From CAVQGM01 sp963712065 (lineage in GTDB: Bacteria > Actinomycetota > Acidimicrobiia > Acidimicrobiales > Acidimicrobilacustridaceae), in NCBI GenBank assembly GCA_963712065.1, contig CAVQGM010000001.1, positions 1,488,001 to 1,552,000 on the forward strand: a DNA stretch of 64,000 nt. The letters are read 5' to 3'. The position numbers and the translations under genes were made by a program. Each line of letters begins with the position of its first letter. Positions within the stretch are counted from its first letter, which is position 1. This document shows, in pieces, positions 47,920 to 57,184 of the stretch. The notes under the pieces were generated by a model. It had not been told where the DNA came from. It did not search any database and saw only the letters and a program-made list of their open reading frames with translations.

Positions 47920-50566
47920 CTCGACGACCACCACCGCGGGAGCCGGCGCCGGCCTCCCGGAGTCGGCGCCCGAGGACGCCGTGACCATCGAGGTGAACGG
48001 CAAGGAGCTCCTCGCCCGCAGGGGGGAGCTGCTCATCGACGCCGCCGAGCGCCACGGCGTCTACGTGCCCCGCTTCTGCTACCACCCGCGGATGAAGCCG
48101 GTCGGCATGTGCCGGATGTGCATCGCCGAGGTCGACACCGGTCGGGGTCCCTCGCTGCAGCCCACCTGCATGCTCGAGGTCACCGAGGGCATGAAGCTCG
48201 ACACCGAGTCCGACGTCACGAGGAAGGCGCAGGACGGCGTCCTCGAGTTCCTGCTGATCAACCACCCGCTCGACTGCCCGGTGTGCGACAAGGGCGGTGA
48301 GTGCCCGCTCCAGGACCAGACCATGGCCTACGGACCGGGTGAGAGCCGGTTCGTCGAGGAGAAGCGGCACCACGAGAAGCCGATCCCGATCAGCGACCTG
48401 GTGCTGCTCGACCGGGAGCGGTGCATCCTGTGCGACCGCTGCACGCGGTTCGCCAAGGACGTCGCCGGCGATCCGCTGATCCACTTCATCAACCGAGGTG
48501 GGAACACCGAGGTCAACACCTTCCCCGACCACGAGTTCGCCTCGTACTTCAGCGGCAACACCGTCCAGATCTGCCCGGTCGGCGCGTTGCTGTCGACGAG
48601 CTACCGCTTCAAGGCCCGACCGTGGGACCTCGAGGAGTCCGTGTCGACCTGCCAGACCTGCGCCGTCGGTTGCCGCATGTCCGTGCAGTCGTCGCGCGAC
48701 GAGGTCGTGCGCTTCACCGGTATCGACGTCGACCCGGTCAACTGGGGCTGGTTGTGCGATCGCGGTCGCTACAACCACCAGTTCATCGACCATCCCGATC
48801 GACTCGGCGAGCCCCTCGTCCGGGAGGGCGACGACCTGGTCCCGGCCCGGTGGAGCGCGGCGCTGCGTCGGGCCGCCGACGCCATCGCGGCCGCGGTCGA
48901 CGCCAACGCCGCGGCATCGGTGGCCGTGATCGGCGGGGCCCGCCTCACCAACGAATCGGCCTACACCTGGGCCAAGCTGGCCAAGGGCTTCATCGGCACC
49001 GATCACGTCGATGCCCAGCTCGGCGACGGCCTCCCGGCCGAGGTCGTCCTCGGGATGCCTCGGGCCACGATCGACGACGCCTGCCGTCCCGGCGGCACCG
49101 TGATCCTCCTCGGTCCCGACCTGAAGGAGGAGCTGCCGGTCCTGCACCTTCGCCTGCGTGACGCGGTGCTCGACGCCGGCGTGAAGGTCATCGAGATCCG
49201 CTCCCTGCCCTCGTCGTTCGCCTCGCTCGCCGAGGTGGTCGTGCCGGTGCACCCGGGAGCACAGGGCGAGGCGGTGCGGGGGCTGCTCGGCAGCACCACC
49301 GACCCGAACGTGACCGGTGCCCCCACCGACCTGCTCGCCCGGGCGCGCGCCGTGCTCGAGGCCACCGATGGTCCCGTCACGGTCGTCCTCGGTCGGCAGT
49401 CGGTCGCCGAGGCCCCCGACGGGCTCGTCGACGCCGCCGCCGTGCTCGTCGAGGCGCGGCCCGACACCCGCTTCCTCTCCGGACTGCGGCGCTCGAACGT
49501 GCACGGCGCCCTCGACATGGGCCTGGCGCCGGGGCTGCTCCCCGGGCGCACGAGCCTGGCCGACGCCCGGAGCTGGTTCGCCGCCGCGTGGCCCAACCTG
49601 CCGGCCGACGTCGGCCTCGACACCGCCGGCATCCTCGAGGCCGCCGCCGGCGGGCGCATCGACGTCCTCGTGCTCCTCGGCGCCGACCCGATCGACGACT
49701 TCCCCGACCACGACCTCGCCGTGCGGGCCCTGCACAAGGCGGGCACGGTGATCGCCGTCGATCTGTTCCTCACCGCCTCGTCATCGCGCGCCGACGTCGT
49801 GCTGCCGGCGGCCGGGTTCGCCGAGGTCAGCGGGACGAGCACCAACCTCGAGGGACGGGTGTCGTCCCTCGAGCAGCGGGTCACCGCGCCGGGAACGGCC
49901 CGTCCCGACTGGATCATCGCCGTGGAGCTGGCCCACCAGCTCGGTCACGATCTCGGGCTCTCCTCCCCCGCCGACATCGCCGACGAGATCGTCCGGCTGG
50001 CACCCGCCTACGTCGGGCTGGCCGTCGACGGGCTGCGGGCGCCCGAGGCCCCGGGCGTCGTGGTGCCCCTGCCGCCGCCGGCCGCCGACGCCGCCGATGC
50101 CGCCGCCGACGAGGCGCCCGAAACGACCGACGCGACCGACGACGCCGAGGGCGAGGGCGAAGGCGCGGGTGACGAGCCGACCGCCGCCGACCGACCCCCG
50201 TTGTTGCGCTTCGAAGGTCACCGGCCCGGTGACGCGCCCGGCGTCGACTCCTACTCCCTGCGCCTGATCGCGACCCGGAAGCTGTACGACGGCGCCGTGC
50301 TCACCCAGCGGGCACCGGCGCTCGCCGCGTTGGCGCCCGGCACCCGACTCCGGGTGTCGGCCTACGACTTCGAGCGGCTCGGGGTCGAGGCCGGAGCAGA
50401 TGTGCGCGTCAGCTCGTCGCGGGGCAGTCTGTCCGTCCAGATCGCCATCGACGACCGGGTGCCGCGGGGGTGCGCGGCGCTCGAGATCAACCAACCTCCC
50501 GTGCGTGCGACCGAGCTGATCGACGCCACGCAGCGGGTCACCGACCTCCGCGTGGAGACCGCCTGA
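47912..50566 (+). CDS. nuoG: NADH-quinone oxidoreductase subunit G
   Basis: 884 aa. The large iron-sulfur subunit. The N-terminal [2Fe-2S] domain has VPRFCYHPRMKPVGMCRMC. Next come the His-Cys3 motif (HPLDCPVCDKGGECPLQDQT) and a [4Fe-4S] pair (CILCDRCTRFAKDVAG with ICPVGALL). A molybdopterin-fold domain begins with CQTCAVGCRMSVQSSRDE and continues without a cofactor role. An acidic, Ala-rich insert at about residues 715-760 separates the last domain. The ATG overlaps nuoF by 8 nt; an in-frame start 27 codons upstream lies in nuoF and is not used. Confidence 0.95.
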   Translation: MSDSTTTTAGAGAGLPESAPEDAVTIEVNGKELLARRGELLIDAAERHGVYVPRFCYHPRMKPVGMCRMCIAEVDTGRGPSLQPTCMLEVTEGMKLDTESDVTRKAQDGVLEFLLINHPLDCPVCDKGGECPLQDQTMAYGPGESRFVEEKRHHEKPIPISDLVLLDRERCILCDRCTRFAKDVAGDPLIHFINRGGNTEVNTFPDHEFASYFSGNTVQICPVGALLSTSYRFKARPWDLEESVSTCQTCAVGCRMSVQSSRDEVVRFTGIDVDPVNWGWLCDRGRYNHQFIDHPDRLGEPLVREGDDLVPARWSAALRRAADAIAAAVDANAAASVAVIGGARLTNESAYTWAKLAKGFIGTDHVDAQLGDGLPAEVVLGMPRATIDDACRPGGTVILLGPDLKEELPVLHLRLRDAVLDAGVKVIEIRSLPSSFASLAEVVVPVHPGAQGEAVRGLLGSTTDPNVTGAPTDLLARARAVLEATDGPVTVVLGRQSVAEAPDGLVDAAAVLVEARPDTRFLSGLRRSNVHGALDMGLAPGLLPGRTSLADARSWFAAAWPNLPADVGLDTAGILEAAAGGRIDVLVLLGADPIDDFPDHDLAVRALHKAGTVIAVDLFLTASSSRADVVLPAAGFAEVSGTSTNLEGRVSSLEQRVTAPGTARPDWIIAVELAHQLGHDLGLSSPADIADEIVRLAPAYVGLAVDGLRAPEAPGVVVPLPPPAADAADAAADEAPETTDATDDAEGEGEGAGDEPTAADRPPLLRFEGHRPGDAPGVDSYSLRLIATRKLYDGAVLTQRAPALAALAPGTRLRVSAYDFERLGVEAGADVRVSSSRGSLSVQIAIDDRVPRGCAALEINQPPVRATELIDATQRVTDLRVETA

Positions 50567-50568
50567 CC

Positions 50569-51789
50569 ATGTTCGCCGCCGATCCGCTGCTCTCCGGCGA
50601 CATCGACCTCACCGTCGTCCTGATCGTGCTGCTCAAGACGGTCGTGGTCTTCGCCTTCCTGCTCGTGGCGACCATGTTCATGGTCTGGTTCGAGCGCAAG
50701 GTCATCGCCGACATGCAGAACCGCATCGGCCCCTCGCTGGCCGGCCCGTTCGGCATCCTCCAGACGCTGGCCGACGGCATGAAGTTCTTCTTCAAGGAGG
50801 ACCTCATGCCCGACAAGGCCGAGCGGCGGGTGTTCATCCTCGCCCCCTTCCTCGCCTTCGTACCCGCCTTCCTGCTGTTCTCGATCATCCCCGTCGGCGG
50901 CGACTTCAACGACGGCAACGACGGCGTGGTCACCATCTTCGGCCGAGACACGCTGCTGCAGCTCGCCAACCCTCCGATCGGGGTGCTGTTCCTCCTCGCC
51001 ATGTCGTCGGTGGCGGTGTACGGCGTGATGCTCGCCGGGTGGTCGTCGGGATCGAAGTACCCGCTGCTCGGATCGGTGCGCGCCTCGGCCCAGATGGTGT
51101 CCTACGAGGCGGCCATGGGCCTCGCGGTCGCCGCCGTCGTGCTGAAGAGCGGTGCGCTCGAGACCAACGCCATCGTGAGCTTCCAGGCCGGCGAGGGCCT
51201 CGGCGGCGTCGTGCCCAACTGGAACCTGATCGTGACCGGGCTGGTGCCGTTCCTCATCTTCGTGATCGCCGGCACCGCCGAGCTCAACCGGCCGCCGTTC
51301 GATCTCGTGGAGGCCGAGCAGGAGCTGGTCGGGGGCTTCCACACCGAGTACTCGTCGATCCGGTTCGCGCTCTTCTTCCTGGCCGAGTTCATGAACACGG
51401 TCACCATGTCGGCGATCTTCGTGACCCTCTTCCTCGGTGGCCCGGCCGGACCGGCACCCGTGGGACCGGGCTGGGCCTGGGGCGTCTTCTGGTTCTTCCT
51501 CAAGCTCTTCGTCTTCCTCTTCATGTTCGTGTGGTTCCGGGCGACGCTGCCCCGGTTCCGGTACGACCAGCTCATGGACCTCGGCTGGAAGCTGCTCATC
51601 CCGCTCTCGCTCGGCTGGTTCCTCCTCCTGGCGGTCGTCGACGTGGCCGCCGACGAGGACTGGAACCCGCTGGTGGTGATCGCCGGCTCGGCGGCCCTGT
51701 TCCTGCTGGGGGCCGGCCTGCTCCGAAGTGCGATCGCCACGGCACGGGCGCGCCGTGTCGCCGAGCCCGACCTGGAGGGAACCGTCTGA
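50569..51789 (+). CDS. nuoH: NADH-quinone oxidoreductase subunit H
   Basis: A 406-aa membrane subunit with about eight helices, forming the floor of the quinone tunnel. FERKVIADMQNRIGPSLAGP, GILQTLADGMKFFFKEDLMP and AELNRPPFDLVEAEQELVGG (with the conserved acidic residues), then FHTEYSSIRFALFFLAEF, are all diagnostic. The ATG 2 nt after the nuoG stop is chosen; the longer in-frame version would run into nuoG. The C-terminus continues about 35 residues beyond the core. The stop overlaps nuoI (TGATG). Confidence 0.96.
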   Translation: MFAADPLLSGDIDLTVVLIVLLKTVVVFAFLLVATMFMVWFERKVIADMQNRIGPSLAGPFGILQTLADGMKFFFKEDLMPDKAERRVFILAPFLAFVPAFLLFSIIPVGGDFNDGNDGVVTIFGRDTLLQLANPPIGVLFLLAMSSVAVYGVMLAGWSSGSKYPLLGSVRASAQMVSYEAAMGLAVAAVVLKSGALETNAIVSFQAGEGLGGVVPNWNLIVTGLVPFLIFVIAGTAELNRPPFDLVEAEQELVGGFHTEYSSIRFALFFLAEFMNTVTMSAIFVTLFLGGPAGPAPVGPGWAWGVFWFFLKLFVFLFMFVWFRATLPRFRYDQLMDLGWKLLIPLSLGWFLLLAVVDVAADEDWNPLVVIAGSAALFLLGAGLLRSAIATARARRVAEPDLEGTV

Positions 51790-52517
51790 TGGGGTACCTG
51801 GAGGGGTTTCGCATCTCGTTCCGCCAGATCGGCCCGAAGCAGCGGGTCACCGCGCCGTATCCCGACGAGAAGGCCGTCAAGCCGGAGCGGATGCACGGTC
51901 GCCACGTCCTCAACCGCTACGAGGACGGCATGGAGAAGTGCATCGGTTGCGAGCTCTGCGCCGGCGTGTGCCCGGCGCGCTGCATCTACGTGCGCGGCGC
52001 CGACAACCCACCCGAGGACCCGGTGTCGCCGGGTGAGCGGTACGGCTACGTCTACGAGATCAACTACCTCCGCTGCATCCACTGCGACCTCTGCGTGGAG
52101 GCCTGCCCCACCGAGGCCATCACCGAGACCAAGCTGTTCGAGTTCTCTTTCACGAGCCGCGACGACGCCATCTACACCAAGGCCGAGCTGGTCGTCGACG
52201 ACGACGGCCGGCCCCAGCACCTGCCCTGGGAGGACTGGCGTCCGGGCGAGGACGAGCACACCTCCGCCTGGATGCGGGCCACCTCCCCGTCGGGCAGTGC
52301 CGCCTTCGAGGACACCGTCGCCTGGTCCGGAGAGCTCGGCTACGGCGTCCGCCCCCCCGAGCCGGCCCAGGACGCGGTCGGCGTCAGCACCCTGCCGCTG
52401 ATCCCGACCACCCGGACCGAGCGCCACCAGGCCGAGATCGGCCACGACGAGCACGGCCACGACGAGCACGGGCACGACGAGCACGGGCACGACGAGCACG
52501 GGCAAGGGGGTCACTGA
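51789..52517 (+). CDS. nuoI: NADH-quinone oxidoreductase subunit I with a His-rich C-terminal repeat
   Basis: 242 aa; typical NuoI is 160-200. Two [4Fe-4S] clusters (N6a, N6b) are ligated by Cys51/54/57/61 (CIGCELCAGVCP) and Cys96/99/102/106 (CIHCDLCVEACP). YRFEINYLRC-like RYGYVYEINYLRCIHC is typical. After the core, about 90 residues end in four exact copies of the pentapeptide G-HDEH and a final GQGGH. The repeat may bind metal ions. The NuoI of the second cluster has no such tail. Confidence 0.94.
   Translation: MGYLEGFRISFRQIGPKQRVTAPYPDEKAVKPERMHGRHVLNRYEDGMEKCIGCELCAGVCPARCIYVRGADNPPEDPVSPGERYGYVYEINYLRCIHCDLCVEACPTEAITETKLFEFSFTSRDDAIYTKAELVVDDDGRPQHLPWEDWRPGEDEHTSAWMRATSPSGSAAFEDTVAWSGELGYGVRPPEPAQDAVGVSTLPLIPTTRTERHQAEIGHDEHGHDEHGHDEHGHDEHGQGGH
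52440..52499 (+). repeat. four 15-bp tandem repeats inside nuoI
   Basis: Four in-frame copies of GG(C/G)CACGACGAGCAC encode Gly-His-Asp-Glu-His. The copies differ only at the third base of the Gly codon, so the expansion is recent and copy number may vary between strains. Confidence 0.9.
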
Positions 52518-52520
52518 ACG

Positions 52521-53174
52521 GTGGAGACCGCCATCTTCGTCGTCTGCGCAGTGATCTGCCTGGCCGGTGCCATCGGCGTGGTCATCTCGCGCAACCCGGT
52601 GCACTCGGCGCTCAGCCTCGTCGCCACGCTGTTCGGTGTCGCCGTGCTCTTCCTCAACCTGGACGCCCAGCTGCTCGCCGCCGTGCAGGTGATCGTCTAC
52701 ACGGGTGCCATCGTGGTGCTGATCCTGTTCGTCATGATGCTGCTCGGCGTCGATCGCGAAGAGGACCTGGAGGAGGAGCCGCTCGTCGGCCAGCGCCAGG
52801 TCGCCGTCGTGGCGGCCGTGGTGATCGTCGGCGCGGTGCTGTCCGTGCTCATCCTCGGCGGGACCAACGTGGTGACCGGAGAGCCACGCCGGGCCGGGGA
52901 CGAGGCCTCGCTCACGGCCGCCGAGACCAACATCGAGCAGATCGGGCTCGAGCTGTTCACCACCTGGGTGTTCCCGCTGGAGATCACCGCGGGCCTCCTC
53001 ACCATCGCCGTCGTGGGGGCGGTGCTCCTGTCGCGGCGGGCTCGCGACGTCGAGTCCATCCCCGAACCCGAGTCGCTGTCCGACCAGGGGGACGAGCGGC
53101 TGACGGTGCCCCCGACGCACCGAGGCGACGAGTCCTCCGACGCCGCCGCCGACGACGACGGGGTCGAGGGCTGA
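52521..53174 (+). CDS. nuoJ: NADH-quinone oxidoreductase subunit J
   Basis: A 217-aa membrane subunit with five helices. ISRNPVHSALSLVATLFGVA, LLAAVQVIVYTGAIVVLILF and VMMLLGVDREED are the conserved TM1-TM3 region, including the pi-bulge helix QVIVYTGAI. An outer loop of about 45 residues precedes TM4-TM5. The 45-residue hydrophilic C-terminus is Asp-rich. GTG start, 3 nt after the nuoI stop; the stop overlaps the nuoK ATG. Confidence 0.94.
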   Translation: METAIFVVCAVICLAGAIGVVISRNPVHSALSLVATLFGVAVLFLNLDAQLLAAVQVIVYTGAIVVLILFVMMLLGVDREEDLEEEPLVGQRQVAVVAAVVIVGAVLSVLILGGTNVVTGEPRRAGDEASLTAAETNIEQIGLELFTTWVFPLEITAGLLTIAVVGAVLLSRRARDVESIPEPESLSDQGDERLTVPPTHRGDESSDAAADDDGVEG

Positions 53175-53479
53175 TGCGCAACATCGACTCGGCCTACCTC
53201 GTCCTGTCCGCGCTGCTGTTCGCCATCGGCGGTGCCGGGCTGCTCATCCGCCGCAACCCGCTCGTGCAGATCATGTGCATCGAGCTGATGCTCAACGCCG
53301 TCAACCTGACGTTCGTCACCTTCGGCCGGATGCTGAACGACGTCACCGGGCAGGTCATCGTGTTCTTCGTCCTCGTCGTGGCGGCGGCCGAGGTGGTCGT
53401 GGGGCTCGGCATCGTCGTGGCGGTCGCCCGGAGGCGGGCGGGCGCCACCTCCGACGACATCAGCCTCCTCAGGGGATAG
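53174..53479 (+). CDS. nuoK: NADH-quinone oxidoreductase subunit K
   Basis: A 101-aa, three-helix MrpC-like subunit. LLIRRNPLVQIMCIELMLNA has the conserved proton-channel Glu in helix 2 (CIELML). VIVFFVLVVAAAEVVVGLGI has the second Glu in helix 3. The length is exactly typical. It is coupled to nuoJ (TGATG) and followed by nuoL after 13 nt. Confidence 0.96.
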   Translation: MRNIDSAYLVLSALLFAIGGAGLLIRRNPLVQIMCIELMLNAVNLTFVTFGRMLNDVTGQVIVFFVLVVAAAEVVVGLGIVVAVARRRAGATSDDISLLRG

Positions 53480-53492
53480 GGGCCCGTCGATC

Positions 53493-55514
53493 ATGGTGGA
53501 ACTCGTCTGGTTGATCCCTGCCCTGCCGCTCGTCGGCGTCGCGCTGCTGGTCCTGTTCGGGAAGCGGCTCGGCGAGCCGGCGTCGGGCTGGTTGGCCACC
53601 CTCATGGTGGCGGCGTCGTTCGTCGTCGCCGTCATCGCCTTCATCGGCCTGCGCGACGAGCCCGAGCACACGTTCGAACAGACCCTGTGGTCGTGGATGC
53701 CGGTGGGTGACTTCCAGGTCGACGTCGGGTTCCTGCTCGACCCCTTGTCGATGGCGATGGTGCTGTTCATCACCGGCATCGCCGCGCTGATCCACCTGTA
53801 CTCGATCGGCTACATGCACGGTGACAGTCGGTACCCGAAGTTCTTCCTGTACCTGAACCTCTTCGTGCTCTCCATGCTCGTGCTGGTGCTCGGCGACAAC
53901 CTCCTGCTCACCTTCGTGGGCTGGGAAGGCGTGGGCACCTGCTCGTACCTGCTCATCTCCTTCTGGTTCGAGAAGGACGCCAACGCCAGCGCCGGCAAGA
54001 AGGCCTTCGTCACCAATCGCATCGGTGACTGGGGCTTCATGGTCGGCCTCTTCGCCACGTTCTTCGCCTTCGGGTCGATCACCTACACCGAGTTCCTGCC
54101 CCTGGCCCCGGGCCTGGCTGCCACCACCGCCACGTTCATCGCCGGGATGCTGTTCGTCGGCGCCATCGGCAAGAGCGCCCAGATCCCCCTCTTCGTGTGG
54201 CTGCCCGACGCCATGGCCGGTCCCACCCCGGTGTCGGCCCTCATCCACGCCGCCACCATGGTCACCGCCGGCGTCTACCTGATGTGCCGCGTCAACCCGT
54301 TGCTCGCCGCCTCCTACGACTGGCTGCCGGAGACCATCGCCTGGGTCGGCGCGCTCACCGCGCTGCTGGCGGCCACCATCGCGACGAGCCAGTACGACAT
54401 CAAGAAGGTGCTCGCCTACTCGACGGTGAGCCAGCTCGGCTACATGTTCCTCGCCGTCGGTCTGGGCGCCTACTGGGTGGCGATCTTCCACATGATCACC
54501 CACGCCTTCTTCAAGGCCTGCCTGTTCCTGAGCGCCGGCTCCGTCATCCACGGCATGCACGACGAGCAGGACATCCGCGTGATGGGCAACCTCCGGAAGT
54601 ACCTGCCGATCACGGCGGGCTGCTTCATCGTCGCGTCGCTCGCCCTCGCCGGCATCCCGCCGTTCTCCGGCTTCTGGTCGAAGGACGAGATCCTCGCCTA
54701 CGCCTGGCAGGAGAACCTGCCGCTGTGGATCGTCGGCTCGGTGGGCGCCCTGCTGACCGCCTACTACATCGGACGCGAGGTGTGGCTGGTCTTCTACGGC
54801 GACGAGCGCTGGAAGGCGAGCCTCGAGGCCGAGGCGGTCGCCAAGGCCGAGCACGCCGGGACGTCCGACGAGCCCGCCGATGCCGCCCGGGCCGCCGACG
54901 CCGGGCAGCCGGCGGCCGAGCGGGCGACGGCCACGACCGCCCCGGTCACCCAGCTCCCCGACGACTTCGAGCCGCACGAGTCGCCGTGGGTGATGACCCT
55001 CCCGCTGATCGTGCTCGCCGTCGGCGCGGCGTTCGCCGGGCTGCTCAACCTGCCGTTCCCGAAGAGCTGGCACTTCCTCGAGACCTGGCTCGAGCCCGTG
55101 TTCGAGGGAGCCGCCACCGAGCTCGACCTCTCGACGGCCACCATCGTGATCCTGCTCGTGGTCGGTGCCACGATCGCCGTCGTCGGTGTCCTGGTCTCGG
55201 TCGCCGTCTACCTCCAGCACCGGGTCGATGCCCGCAAGGTCGAGCCACCGTTGCTCCAGCACGCCTGGTACATCGACTCGTCGATCTCGGCGTTCATGGG
55301 CGGCCCGGGTCGTGAGAGCTGGGCGGCCACCGCCGGCTTCGACCGCACCCTCATCGACGGCGCCGTGAACGGCGTCGGCCGAGCCACCCGCTGGGGCTCG
55401 GCCCGCCTCCGTCACCTGCAGAGCGGCTACGTGCGGACCTACGCCCTGATGATCGCCGTGGGTTCCGTGCTGCTCGTCGCGTTCGTCCTGACGCGGGTGT
55501 TGGTCTGGTCATGA
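53493..55514 (+). CDS. nuoL: NADH-quinone oxidoreductase subunit L
   Basis: A 673-aa antiporter-like proton-pumping subunit with the long lateral helix at its C-terminus. Conserved elements are LLTFVGWEGVGTCSYLLISF, FVTNRIGDWGFMVGLFATFF, LPDAMAGPTPVSALIHAATM (channel Lys/His region) and IFHMITHAFFKACLFLSAGS. Between TM12 and the next helix an Ala/Glu/Asp-rich cytoplasmic loop of about 55 residues is inserted. The stop overlaps nuoM by 4 nt (ATGA). Confidence 0.96.
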   Translation: MVELVWLIPALPLVGVALLVLFGKRLGEPASGWLATLMVAASFVVAVIAFIGLRDEPEHTFEQTLWSWMPVGDFQVDVGFLLDPLSMAMVLFITGIAALIHLYSIGYMHGDSRYPKFFLYLNLFVLSMLVLVLGDNLLLTFVGWEGVGTCSYLLISFWFEKDANASAGKKAFVTNRIGDWGFMVGLFATFFAFGSITYTEFLPLAPGLAATTATFIAGMLFVGAIGKSAQIPLFVWLPDAMAGPTPVSALIHAATMVTAGVYLMCRVNPLLAASYDWLPETIAWVGALTALLAATIATSQYDIKKVLAYSTVSQLGYMFLAVGLGAYWVAIFHMITHAFFKACLFLSAGSVIHGMHDEQDIRVMGNLRKYLPITAGCFIVASLALAGIPPFSGFWSKDEILAYAWQENLPLWIVGSVGALLTAYYIGREVWLVFYGDERWKASLEAEAVAKAEHAGTSDEPADAARAADAGQPAAERATATTAPVTQLPDDFEPHESPWVMTLPLIVLAVGAAFAGLLNLPFPKSWHFLETWLEPVFEGAATELDLSTATIVILLVVGATIAVVGVLVSVAVYLQHRVDARKVEPPLLQHAWYIDSSISAFMGGPGRESWAATAGFDRTLIDGAVNGVGRATRWGSARLRHLQSGYVRTYALMIAVGSVLLVAFVLTRVLVWS

Positions 55515-57184
55515 ACGCCCTCAGCGTCGCCGCCAGCGGGGCCGAGGCCTCCGCCGGGTTCCCCGTGCTCACCGCCCTCGTGTTGTTGCCGATCATCGGC
55601 ACGATCGTGATCGCCCTCATCCCGAGGAGCCGGCCGGACATGCACCGGCTCGTCTCGATCGTCACCGCCGTCGTCACCGGCGCGCTGTCGATCTGGGTCC
55701 TCGTCGAGTTCAAGACCGGTGACCCGGGGTTCCAGTTCGTGGTCGAACAGGACTGGGTCCGTTCGCTCGACATCAAGTTCTTCCTGGGGGTCGACGGGAT
55801 CTCGTTGTTCCTCGTCGTGCTCACCGGCATCCTCTTCCCGATCGCGCTCTTCGCCGCCAAGCCCGAGCACGACGAGAAGGGCTACTACCTCTGGATCACC
55901 CTGCTGGAGGCCGGGTGCATGGGCGTCTTCGTCGCCCTCGACCTCTTCCTCTTCTTCTTGATGTTCGAGCTGACCCTGGTCCCGCTCTACTTCCTCATCG
56001 GGCGGTGGGGCCACGGTCGACGGCAGTACGCCGCCACCAAGTTCTTCCTCTTCACCATGCTCGGCTCGGCGTTCATGCTGGTGTCGATCGTGTCGCTGGC
56101 CGTGCTGGCCAAGGCCGGTGACGGCGGCACCATCAGCTTCGACCTCATCAAGGTGGTCAACAGCGGCGAGGTGGCCCAGAACACCGCCCGGGTGTTGTTC
56201 CTCGGCTTCGTGATCGCCTTCGCGGTCAAGACACCGGTGGTGCCGTTCCACACCTGGCTGCCCGATGCCCACACCGAGGCGCCCACGGCGGGTTCCATCG
56301 ACCTGGCCGGCGTCCTGCTGAAGCTCGGCACCTACGGCTTCCTGCGGTACGGGCTCTACCTCTTCCCGGAGGCGAGCGTGTGGTTCGCGCCCGTCATGCT
56401 CACCCTCGGCACGGTGGGCATCATCTACGGCGGCATCGTCGCCGCCATGCAGCGGAACCTGAAACGCCTGGTGGCCTACTCGTCGGTGGCCCACATGGGC
56501 TTCGCCGTGCTCGGCATCTTCGCGCTCAACCTCCAGGGCATGACCGGTTCGGTGATGGTCATGGTCAACCACGGCATCGTCACCGGCGCGCTCTTCATCC
56601 TGCTCGGGTTCCTCTACAAGCGCCGCCACACCTACGAGATCGACCGGCTCCGGGGCATCCAGAAGGTCGCTCCTTGGTTCGCCGGGGTGTTCACCCTGGT
56701 CATGCTGTCGTCGATCGGCGTGCCCGGCCTCAACGGCTTCGTGGGCGAGTTCCTCGTGCTGATCGGCACCTTCGTCGCGCACCGCTGGTGGGCCGTGGTC
56801 GCCGCCGCCGGGGTGATCATCGCCGCCCTCTACCTGCTGTGGGCCTACCAGCGGGTGTTCCACGGCGAGCCCGACGACGAGAACCGCACCTTCCCCGACC
56901 TCGGCACCGGCGAGAAGCTGGTGATGCTGCCCCTCATCGTGCTCATCGTCGGCATCGGGGTGTACCCGAAGCCGATGCTCGAGCGCATCGAGCCGTCGGT
57001 CCGTGCCCTCATCGAGCACGTGGAGCGGGAGGTGCCCGACTTCCGACCGGCGACCTCCGAGGGCGGGGAGAACCTCGACCCCGTCGCCATCGACGAACAG
57101 GAGGGCGGGCACGGCGGCGAGGGTGACACGCCCGAGCCCGAGCCCGAGCCCGAAGCGGCGGTCGCGAGGGAGGGAGGCGGATGA
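55511..57184 (+). CDS. nuoM: NADH-quinone oxidoreductase subunit M
   Basis: A 557-aa antiporter-like subunit. FFLGVDGISLFLVVLTGILF, LFFLMFELTLVPLYFLIGRW (with the channel Glu), VVPFHTWLPDAHTEAPTAGS (channel Lys preceding it in AFAVKTPVVPFH) and MVNHGIVTGALFILLGFLY are diagnostic. The C-terminus carries about 45 acidic residues with a Pro-Glu repeat (PEPEPEPE). It overlaps nuoL and nuoN by 4 nt each. Confidence 0.96.
   Translation: MNALSVAASGAEASAGFPVLTALVLLPIIGTIVIALIPRSRPDMHRLVSIVTAVVTGALSIWVLVEFKTGDPGFQFVVEQDWVRSLDIKFFLGVDGISLFLVVLTGILFPIALFAAKPEHDEKGYYLWITLLEAGCMGVFVALDLFLFFLMFELTLVPLYFLIGRWGHGRRQYAATKFFLFTMLGSAFMLVSIVSLAVLAKAGDGGTISFDLIKVVNSGEVAQNTARVLFLGFVIAFAVKTPVVPFHTWLPDAHTEAPTAGSIDLAGVLLKLGTYGFLRYGLYLFPEASVWFAPVMLTLGTVGIIYGGIVAAMQRNLKRLVAYSSVAHMGFAVLGIFALNLQGMTGSVMVMVNHGIVTGALFILLGFLYKRRHTYEIDRLRGIQKVAPWFAGVFTLVMLSSIGVPGLNGFVGEFLVLIGTFVAHRWWAVVAAAGVIIAALYLLWAYQRVFHGEPDDENRTFPDLGTGEKLVMLPLIVLIVGIGVYPKPMLERIEPSVRALIEHVEREVPDFRPATSEGGENLDPVAIDEQEGGHGGEGDTPEPEPEPEAAVAREGGG

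Noticed and set aside
50470..50568. A longer NuoH with 33 extra N-terminal residues
   Set aside because: The extension is nuoG read in another frame and is Arg-rich. The ATG at 50569 gives the normal NuoH start.
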